Source: Polytrichum commune
Lineage: Eukaryota > Streptophyta > Polytrichopsida > Polytrichales > Polytrichaceae
Assembly: GCA_950295325.1 (NCBI GenBank)
Contig: OX485808.1
Coordinates: 17,690,527 to 17,754,526 of the forward strand
Direction: 5' to 3'
Length of the DNA stretch: 64,000 nt
A model generated the notes under the pieces. That model was not told where the DNA came from. It was given only the letters and a program-made list of their open reading frames with translations, and searched no databases. The position numbers and the translations under genes are program-made. The stretch's first letter is position 1, and the number at the start of each line of letters is the position of its first letter. Shown here in pieces: positions 50,473-59,186 of this stretch.

Positions 50473-50843
50473 AAGTCTCAAAATAAAATATGCCCATAGT
50501 TTGGGATGCCAATATTGTGGGCATACGGAATATTGGGAACATCAAGAACATGACGATTTAAATATTCGCACGTAAAGCATATTCTTATTACTAAAAATAG
50601 AGAATTTGTATTAAAATGAAAAAGTGAGTTCCATGTGGAAAATAACAATCGACTCTAAAAAATAAATGGTTTATGTCATTATAGAGTTTGGGGTGCGCAT
50701 CCCATAAGTAAGGCTCTTATGAATTTGGATGGCACATCCCAAACGTATACCACAATGGAATGTGACAAGTCCACTAAATCTATTAAAAACCAAGTCTACT
50801 AAGCGTCCATGTTTTTCGCCATTAACTCCCACCTATGTTATGT

Positions 50844-53800
50844 TTACACATCTCCATCTTCCGCTTCATATCCATTCTCGGCGTCATTTTCTGCCGCTGC
50901 AATACGTGCCAAGTTGTCTTTGGCAAAATCTATATGTTTTTGGGGGATGGTCATTGTTTCTGTTTTGGAACCTTTACGCGGCTTCCAAGCACAAAGTATA
51001 GTGTCCGTGTTTATCCAAACCGGTGTGTACGCTGAGTCCATTGTCCACTTAAAATTCTTTTTGGTGTCCCAACCTAAATAAGTGCGTAGCACGTTTTGGT
51101 CTTTAGTGCTTGGACGACAATATTCCACCTCAATTTGACGAAAATTGGGGCTAGTTCGAACAAAATTGGGTGAAGACAATGCTTTCACGAACCAAATTGG
51201 CTTGGGATGTTCATCATCCCCTGCTCGTACAAGGACCAAATAACCTTCATGGCAATCAACACCTACACGAAACGACGGTGCCGGTCGATTGCGGGCAGGG
51301 CCAACGTAATGCTCGTCCATTGCGAACTCTTCACGAACGTCTCCATTGCTAAAAGACATGGTGTCTGACTCGACAACCGTTAAACGGCTTTGTGGCCAAA
51401 ATCCTTGTGTTAAAGTTGTACAGGTGTTGCCACCAAGTGTCATTAGGGCCGAGCGAATGCGATCCCAATACGCAATCAAAGGTTCATGAGTATCTCTAAC
51501 ACGTCTAGTGATGTCCTCCTCACACAACTCTTTCCAATATTCAATGAATCCGGATATGCCTTTGATGATTTCCGGCCCATTCCTCATGGGGTCGGGTTTG
51601 CAAGGCTTTGGATCCCCATCCGGAAGCAAACATTTGCCATCATTGTCTTGACGCCATACGAGTATACCATCATCCGAGGCCCCAATTAGGAGATGTGCAC
51701 AAAAGCTTGAATTGCATGGTCGGGAGACCATCATCCCTTATATAGAATCGGAATTGTTGTGCTTTGGTATGCCCCACCAAACGGTCCCCTCCCTTCAACA
51801 TGTATGGCTTGATGAAGGCCTTGAAATCTGGTACTTCCTCAATCAAGTGCGGAATTACTGGCATATGGTCCAAATCCATATACGATTTCATAAGAAGAGG
51901 TATGGTTGGAAAATCTTCTTCATGCAACTTCATGCTCCACCGTCCGAATGATGCATCAATGTCGTCGTGTGTATGTCCCACCATCAAGAAAGACACAAAC
52001 ACCTCCTTGAAGATTCCTTTCGCCACGAGCAATGACCAAAAACAAAATACGTATCGACATTTGTTGTCCTTCACACAATTATCAATTGAACGTGGAAAGA
52101 TGGAGGCAATGGTTTTGCACAAATGGGTTCTCCGGGTGGTTCTGGCAATGACGACATACAAACCTCCTTCCCCGCAAGCACTACCTCATAAAGGGATGTG
52201 GTTCCACAACCATCAAAAAGTGCACGGGAAGAATGTACCGGTGGCTTCTCAAGATCGCGCAAGAGTTTTGCAAATGAACCCACCGTGTGGTTAGCATCCC
52301 CAGGGTAAAAATCCAAACCATAATGGGCATACTTTACGTCCCCATGGCCGTGGGCAATCATACCTGGAAAAAACAAACGATGCGTGACCAAAATAATCAA
52401 ATAACCACTAAACGGATGTATGGAGTTGGACATTTGCCAAACACACCCAAGAAAATTGGATAGACTTTAAACACGTAGTTGTGATTTCATACAAACCTGT
52501 GACAGCTACGGGCAACTTGAAGAGACCATCCGTGGCCTTTATTTTGCGTGCATAACAAGGGTATGCGGTTTTGGCGTGGTCCATTTTATCATGGATGACT
52601 GTTAGAACCTCTGTGGGCCTCATTATGGATAGAGCACAATTCTTATAGTAATCTTGACGGTGTGCCTCTTGATTGTTGACATACTCAATATATTTTTTCT
52701 GGTGTCTGGAATGAGATTCAGTGCCTATGGGGTGGGCGTCTCGAAGACCTTTGTATTTTTCACACGTCGTACACCTTGCGAACTTGTCCCCGGGTCTTTT
52801 CAGAATGTATTCCGCAAACTGCTGGTTTTTAATCACACTCAACTTGGACAAAGAAATGGGCCCACATCCCGCTATGTGACCCACTTCATTGATGTCCGTT
52901 AAGATGTTCTTCCATTTTGTGCCCGTGGGCAACACCATTTGAACAACCTTCTCCCCTGACGACAATGTCCTCGTCTTGTGGGGCATTGCATCAGCCAATG
53001 GCACTATGATGGTGGATAGTGTCGCGGACGCTTGCAGTGTAGCCTCCCTAGGTTTCTTTGTGCCCGAGTTGCCATGAAATCGAGAGCGGCGACCCAACAA
53101 TGAATACTTTCGAAACCTATAAAAGTCAGCCTTGGAGACGGCGTGGATGGTATACCACGCTGTACAACACACATCAACGTTCTCAAGTGTCACCACCTTA
53201 TGCCCATGTGTATCAAGGTGCAAATTTCTGTGGACCTCGAGTTTCTTAGCCGATCTCATACGAAAATCCGCAAGCCACATCTCTTGACGCAGAGACCTAA
53301 TTTTCTCCCGCGGGAAAAATTGGCAACATTTCCTCGCGCAACAATCCTTGCCGGACACTAGACGGATAGATTCGTCCCCCAAAAGCCAATCCCGTCGACG
53401 CTCCTTATCTCCGCGAGGCACACGGTTTGAATCATATCTACGGAGGCCTTTGCGAGGACGTGTTTTGGCCAACAAAGCTAATTGTGTTTGCTTATGCCGC
53501 TGCTCATGATCCCACAAACTCACTTCCTCATGTAGAACTTGACGAAGCGGCCATCGACGCAAGGAAAATCTCCATGTCACTGGGACCTCTAGCAGAAGCA
53601 AAGAGTTCAAGATGCACACGCCAACATCATCGAGACCTAGGGCGTTGGCATCAACACAATCACGGGGATTGGAGTTTCTACATATGCCATCTGCCACGGG
53701 GACACCAACCTCGTTGAGTAGAACGACATCAAGGCCAACCCATTGCTCCCTCCCGAAACCGGCACACAACGGAATGTCATCGTGGTCATCTCCGGAATGC

Positions 53801-53973
53801 AGAGATTGTTCGTGGACTTCCAAAGATTCATGGGAGGATGTATCTACAAACACCCCCCTCACGTTTGGCACACCATTACTATCTGCCGACGGGGAAGACA
53901 CTTCACATTCAGCATCGGATGACGATGCATACGTCGACAACTCCAATGAACTATCACCCACATGCAACGCCAT
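50844..53973 (-). pseudogene. DUF7869-type transposase-like gene, two exons, two frameshifts
   Basis: Start ATG at 53973 (MALHVGDSS). Exon 1 runs to 52497, the intron is 52496-52364 (GTTTGT...TTTTTTCCAG, 133 bp), and the frame resumes as GMIAHGHGD. Visible motifs: a Cys cluster KDCCARKCCQFF (about residues 209-220), CTTC (401-404), IHDKMDHAKT (460-469), QL(D)NCVKDNKCRYV and MVGHTHDDIDASFGRW. This order is typical of a large family found near or within eukaryotic transposable elements. The spaced acidic residues suggest, but do not prove, a DDE-like nuclease. A base is missing near 52081-52086 (CAATTGATAAT where CAATTGGATAAT would keep frame), and a second shift lies near 51680. The C-terminal part (51734-50844) ends in an acidic tail. 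Confidence 0.8.
52364..52496 (-). other. Intron of the DUF7869-type gene
   Basis: On the minus strand the donor is ACAG|GTTTGT and the acceptor TTTTTTCCAG|GTATGA. Splicing gives GTCACAGGTATGATT (VTGMI), keeping the family's typical transition between the two motif blocks. Confidence 0.75.
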
Positions 53974-54189
53974 ACCACCTAGACCAACGACCAGGAAATG
54001 ATCAACCCAACCACCACCGCAATGCATACAAGAGAGGATAGAATATATGTGGAGATACATGGCCCAAAATTGACAAACAAACTTTGGTGCACCATTGGAG
54101 AACCTCACGCACAAAGACGAACGCGCGTCCCAAAAAAACGTTTTAAGCATACGTCTAGGAGCCTCACTAATGTAAACAATACATGGACA

Positions 54190-54640
54190 AAGAGGAGAAC
54201 AATCGTTAGTCGTCCAGGAGGGCCCTGCTGTTCGGACCAGCGCCTGTCCCCATACAACCGACGACGAAATCACAAATCCGAGAACGCCACATGCATTTAC
54301 GAACGCGCGTTCGTGACCTCAGTAACTTCTCCATGTGCATCCGGCGGCCTTCGAGATCCCTCATCTGAGAGCACCCTCAAGAATATCGGTTTTGTAGGTC
54401 AAAGTACCATGTTGACTTAGGAACCTGCGCGATATATTATCACAAGAGAACACTTGTCCATACGTACAAAACTAGTAAATCTGAAGATGATGCCTGAATC
54501 AAGTCCAACAATATTTTGAACACTGAGCACCTTCATATTGTGAATTTGATTATGTTGACTTTTGCTTACCTACCCATTCACGAACGGACGTTCGTAAATG
54601 GGTGCGACCCCGTGTTCACATCCTTCACGGACGAGCGATG
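54190..54640 (+). repeat. Diverged copy of the 3' end of the ParB-like gene
   Basis: This segment is colinear with 63446-63910. Matching blocks: CAGGAGGGCCCTGCTGTTCG / GAGGAGGGACCTGCTGCTCG; TTTTGTAGG followed by CTTAGGAA and TATCAC; and TTCACGAACG...GGGTGCGACCCC. Translated, QEGPAVRTSACPHTTDDEI matches the last residues of the gene, EEGPAARSSAASPPPDDEV. Homology stops abruptly near 54190, about 220 bp upstream of the DUF7869-type start codon. It is a truncated second copy. Confidence 0.8.
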
Positions 54641-55368
54641 AGCATATTTTTCTTGCTATTCTGTGTTCGTATATAACTGCCATACTGATGTGTATAAATG
54701 AAGATGTGTTGCTGGATGCGTAGACAATAATGACATGTATTTACGAACGCACGTTCGTAAATTCCCGATCATCAGGTACCAATAGATACGGGTCAAATAA
54801 GTATGTATGATCCTCGAAGGCATATTTACGAACGCACGTTCGTAAATGACTGTCATGGATTATGTGCATGTGACTAACCATATGAGTAGCTCAATCCAGA
54901 ACATGCTCTCATGTGGGATTTACGAACGCACGTTCGTAAATTACCGACCATCAGGTACCAATAGACACAGGTCAAATATGTATGTATGAACCTCGAAGGC
55001 ATATTTACGAACGCACGTTCGTAAATAAATGCCATGGATGATGTGCATGTGACTATCCATGAGTAGCTCAATCCAAAACATGCTCTCCTGTGGGATTTAC
55101 GAACGCACGTTCGTAAATTACCGACCATCAGGTACCAATAGATACGGGTCAAATATGTATGTATGATCCTCGAAGGCATATTTACGAACGCACGTTCGTA
55201 AATAATTGCCATGGATTATGTGCATGTGACTATCCATGAGTAGCTCAATCCAGAACATGCTCTCATGTGGGATTTACGAACGCACGTTCGTAAATCCTTG
55301 CCATGTACAGGTCCGAATCATTTGTCTAAACCTGAAGCTCCTCATCTTTACGAACGTGCGTTCGTAAA
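54296..55368. repeat. Left cluster of TTACGAACGNNCGTTCGTAA palindromes (10 sites)
   Basis: Full or nearly full sites begin at 54296, 54577, 54740, 54825, 54919, 55004, 55096, 55181, 55273 and 55347; a decayed one is at about 54623-54640. The arms are TTTACGAACG and CGTTCGTAAA. The two central bases vary (CG, GA, CA x7, TG). CA/TG centres are imperfect and CG is self-complementary. Each site retains four to five CpG dinucleotides. Confidence 0.95.
54735..55297. repeat. 177-bp tandem array carrying two palindromes per unit
   Basis: Units start near 54735, 54915, 55092 and 55269 (the last partial). Spacing is 177 bp between the last three and 2-3 bp more for the first. Each has a palindrome, then ACCGACCATCAGGTACCAAT, then a second palindrome 85 bp after the first, then GATTATGTGCATGTGACTA and CATGCTCTCATGTGGG. 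Units are highly similar, and the palindromes are identical (CA centre) in all. Confidence 0.93.
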
Positions 55369-55625
55369 GTTCCGGTATTTACGGCGGTATATGCGGTAGA
55401 TATAGCCTGTACTGTACCTGGGCGGTGTAGGGTTGGCGCACACGAAATGGCTTGAGCGCGTTCAGTGAGGTCTGTAGAGCGCACACTTGCATGTGCCGCT
55501 GAAAAGAGCTTTGTTGTGGGGGGAAGAGCTTTAAGTACTTCACCCCACTGGTTCAAAATCCCTTGGATGCTCTTTAAAAAGCGGATTCCCGCCGCCTTCT
55601 TTGACCTAACAATCTCCCATTCCAT
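55326..55625 (-). CDS. Unrecognised minus-strand ORF spanning a palindrome
   Basis: A 99-codon frame whose first 65 residues (MEWEIVRSKKAAGIRFLKSI and on) have the composition of a real protein. One palindrome at 55347-55368 is translated near its C-terminus. It sits just right of the 177-bp array and is more GC-rich than its surroundings. I do not recognise it, and it may be an exon remnant of a gene carried with the palindromes. Confidence 0.25.
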   Translation of the reverse strand: MEWEIVRSKKAAGIRFLKSIQGILNQWGEVLKALPPTTKLFSAAHASVRSTDLTERAQAISCAPTLHRPGTVQAISTAYTAVNTGTLRTHVRKDEELQV

Positions 55626-55639
55626 CCATGCGGAATTAT

Positions 55640-56926
55640 ATAAATAACACTGTCATGTATGGAACATGCCTTGCATGCACGCCAAAATATTGAAAATATA
55701 TAAATCGGTTGCACACCTTAGTTGTGACCAAGGTCTCATCGAAATATACGTATATACATATATATATCTATATCTATATATACACATAATGTCTAAATAT
55801 GGAGATGGTTAACATTGAATATTTAATGATTTGCGACTAAGGTATGAAGTCCAAGTTAATTGACAATTAATGCCTAATAAAGTTATGAATGTCTAAGTCA
55901 TAGATATATATATATATATAGCTATACACATATACACACACACACACAATGAGGTCAGAGTGGCTAAGAACATGTTGCGGACGCCCCTAAAATTATAGGT
56001 ATCATATGTTTCACATCAAAAAATGACCGTAATATGGTCACCAAGTGCATGAATACAATTAAAAAATCGGGTTAATCCATAATGGCTTGCACTAGGGTAG
56101 ATTGAGGACATTATGAACTAATTATACCTAATAATATATGTAAGTTAGGTCTTCTTTCAAATGGTATCTAGGTGTGAAAATAAGGAATTAAAATGGCATG
56201 AGTAGGAAGGATTAATCAATTTGTAATGCTGCATAGTATGATAGCGTAATGATCATTGAGACTTGAAACCATACTAGCTACCGTAACGTTGAATCATAGT
56301 TACAATTATTATGTGTTTGACATCCTATTGGAAATTGAATTTTCCTCCACTTGTTGTAAGGGTACGGATACACATTGGTTAAATGTTTATTAGATCATTG
56401 GTGATATTTATAGTTGAATGCATTGTTCGATTGTTAGTTTAAGTTGACACATGATTAAATGAGTTGAGGTCCTATTGGAAATAGACTTTTAGGGTTTGGG
56501 GAAATGCACTATTAATTTGGAATGGTGCATACAATAGTATGTACTTACAATTAATATATGTTTTGCATCCTATGAGAAGGATGTGCATCATCATAGCTTA
56601 AAGTGTTGATATAAATTGAAGTCTTAAGACATGCATGTTATTATAATAAGATCGTGGATTGTGTGATGAAATTTTACTCAGAACTATTAAGGTGAAAGAG
56701 GGAATATTTGAAATTTCACTTATCACCTAAACCAAAGTTTTATCTCAAATCTATTAATTTGGAATGTGAAAATGACAATTGGCATCATTATCAATTATTA
56801 TAGTTGTTATGAACGGAATTAAGCATTCTCCATCCAACCAACATTGGTAGATCAATTTGACCTGCCCTCAGACAACAACATGGCCACATATAAGAAAGGT
56901 TGGTAAGATAAAAAGATGCAGGGATG
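55640..56926. other. AT-rich gap without palindromes or genes
   Basis: It holds TATA-rich microsatellites (about 55748-55785 and 55903-55922) and a CA tract (about 55931-55948). No palindrome of the flanking type occurs between 55.37 and 58.57 kb, so this block separates the two clusters. No gene is supportable. Confidence 0.6.
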
Positions 56927-56996
56927 TAGGGTTTAGGGTTTGCGGTTAGGGTTTAGGGTTAGGATTTGGGGGTAGGGTTTAGGGGTTTAGGGTTTG
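56927..56996. repeat. Interstitial telomere-like TTTAGGG repeats
   Basis: Imperfect TTTAGGG/TTAGGG heptamers over 70 bp (TAGGGTTTAGGGTTTGCGG and so on). This is the plant-type telomere motif and the best lineage marker in the window. It is too short and degenerate for a chromosome end. Confidence 0.85.
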
Positions 56997-57582
56997 TGAA
57001 AGTTGTGTATGTGGTATTTGGGTTTAGGTTTTAGATTGTTACTAGGATACATTACACACACAAACAATATTGACTCCTCAAAAACCCTTGTAATTGCACT
57101 AACTTCATTCATCGCAAGCTCGTAGTTGATGCTAGCAAAATAGTTGACCACTCCAGAAATGCATTAGTTCAAGCTAACACCTAATATTGGAACTTGAATT
57201 GACATCCTATCGTATAGCAACTCTCCGCAATCTCATATTATGAATTCCTTTTTGCATGTAATATTTATTTGAGGAACCATCGAATTAATTGAAAGATATC
57301 TAGCTCTTACATAAACTATATTTTAAAACACCATATACATATCTTTGGGGGCGGATTCTACATTGACAACCTAGGAAATGACATGCATTGTTTATTACGA
57401 ATTAACTGAGCATACTTTTCTAAAATATGTTTACAAGGAATCCAAATGTAGAGGTACTAAGGAAATAAAACGAGTAAAATTCATGTATTTGAACTAAGCT
57501 TTTCAAGTTAATGCCCTAAACGCGTCCATTATATATAAATATGTCAAAGCATGAGTATAACATGAAGGGTTCCAATATACAA

Positions 57583-57660
57583 CCATCTCCCATCTCCCAT
57601 CGCATCCCATCCCATCCCTTCCCATCACCTCCCATACCATCCCATCCCATCTCCCTCCCA
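57583..57660. repeat. CATCCC-type tandem repeat
   Basis: Imperfect five- to six-base repeats of CATCCC/CATCTCC. They create a Pro/Ser/His-rich false ORF. GC-rich sequence follows (57660-57790, CCACGTGGCAGGTGTTGGG), which could be a leader or promoter region. Confidence 0.85.
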
Positions 57661-57789
57661 GCCCTAGCCAGTGGAGCTGTGCCACGTGGCAGGTGTTGGG
57701 AAACCCTAGCGGCGCAGCTACCTCCCCGCGCCCCTTCCTCTTCTCCTCATTTGTCATTTCGAGGAGAGGAGGAGCGGAGCGCTTAGAGA

Positions 57790-58110
57790 GCGAAGCTCTT
57801 GCTTTTTTTAGTCTTGAAATTTTAAATTAGCTTTGTTTGCAAGTTTTGAGAGATTTCAGATTGAGAGCTTGTGTGAAAGCTTTTGAGTTTGTGAAAGCTT
57901 TCATTGTGAAAGCTTGTGAGTTTGTAAAAGCTTTCAGTGTGAGAGTTTGTGAGTTTCAAAAGCTTGAGAGCTTGAGTAGGAAAGCTTCAGAGTTTCGGAT
58001 TGAGAGCTTGAGGGTGATCTTTAGAAGCTTGAGAGTTTAAGGAAGCTGCAGAGTTGAAGCTTGAGAGTTTAGGGAAGCTTCAGAAGCTTGAGAGCTACAA
58101 GCTTGTGAGT
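57790..58110. repeat. AAGCTTGAGAG/GAAAGCTTTTGAG minisatellite
   Basis: Degenerate repeats of about 10-24 bp built on GAAAGCTT and GAGAGCTTGTGAG. The frame over it gives repeating KAFEFVKAF-like residues, which is a repeat artefact rather than a domain. A TATA-like TATATAAGC follows at about 58140. It could be a transcription start for the gene to the right, but nothing confirms this. Confidence 0.7.
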
Positions 58111-58511
58111 TTTGTGTACATGGGAGTATACTAGGGTTTGTATATAAGCTGTGAATGCTTGAGGTCTGTATTAGAGAGTTAACTGAGTGTGCATTTGAAA
58201 GGCAATTGAGTGTGCAGTTGTGAGGATTTCTGGAATTTTCAGAAAGAGAAGAAGCAGGATTTGAAGTGTGCAGCAATTCAATGTAATTTCTTATCCTTTC
58301 CAACTCCTCTCACATTCTGAAAATGTTGCTTCTTGAATTCAATTTGTTTTGTTACATGCAATGTGAATTATCACTTTCGTCTTCATGTTTCATTCTCAAT
58401 CTCATTTTGCATCTCAATTGCGTTCTGATTCAAGATTTGCTTCATTCTGACCAAGATCTGCAGACATGGCTGCAAGCATGTTGCTAATAAATGAGACATA
58501 TACATACATAT

Positions 58512-58545
58512 ATATACGTATTCGTATATATACGAATACGTATAT
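58512..58545. repeat. 34-bp perfect palindrome
   Basis: Perfectly self-complementary around 58528/58529. The half-site reads ATATACGTATTCGTATA. It shares the short words ACGAA and TTCGT with the 22-bp palindromes and lies 31 bp left of the first site of the right cluster. Confidence 0.9.
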
Positions 58546-59186
58546 GTACGGACATGGGATCCCAAAACCATCACATTTACGAACGCTCGTTCGTAAATGG
58601 ACATACACTGCATACCGAACCTCCATTTACGAACGTGCGTTCGTAAATACGCACTCCACGTTCATTGGAATGCTCTATATTTACGAACGCACGTTCGTAA
58701 ATATACGCCACATATCACTCAGATGGAACCTTAACTTTAATATGAACCTATCCGAATATCTAAAGAACAAATATAAAATTGCGAACACCAATAAAACAAC
58801 TCACATGTACTTACGAAAACTAAATCAACCAAATGTCCGAAAAGATAGACCAAATGGAAATACTTACGAACGCACGTTCGTAAACAAAATCAAATCTAGA
58901 AAACCTATATCTTTTACGAACGATCGTTCGTAAAAATAACCAAATATATTGCAAATACATTCATGACGAGTAGTCTATTTGATCTTACTATCGTTTACGA
59001 ACGCTCGTTCGTAAACTCAATACTAAAAATTTATATTATCTTGCAACCCCTCATTTACGAACGAACGTTCGTAAATATAATTACATCAATTGCAAAGACG
59101 CATTAACACTGCTTAATATGTGGGATATGCATGTCATTTACGAACGTTCGTTCGTAAAGTCACTAATTATTTATATTCTGTTGCAG

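Noticed and set aside
53427-54420. Plus-strand ORFs opposite the DUF7869-type gene
   Set aside because: They are antisense shadows of the minus-strand coding sequence. The minus strand carries the recognisable motifs.
54656-55212. Minus-strand ORFs with repeated peptide over the 177-bp array
   Set aside because: They are translations of a tandem DNA repeat. The same IYERAFVNMPS peptide recurs with unit spacing and no start context or domain.
57541-57786. Pro/Ser/His-rich ORF
   Set aside because: It is generated by the CATCCC repeat. No domain and no coding signal beyond the repeat.
57837-58040. ORF with FEFVKAF-like repeats
   Set aside because: It follows the AAGCTT minisatellite, and the repeat explains the peptide entirely.
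58466-58933. 155-codon ORF with repeated YERAFVN/YERTFVN-like peptides
   Set aside because: The repeating peptide is just the palindrome read in frame (a site with no stop in several frames). The rest is AT-rich Tyr/Ile/Asn sequence with no domain.
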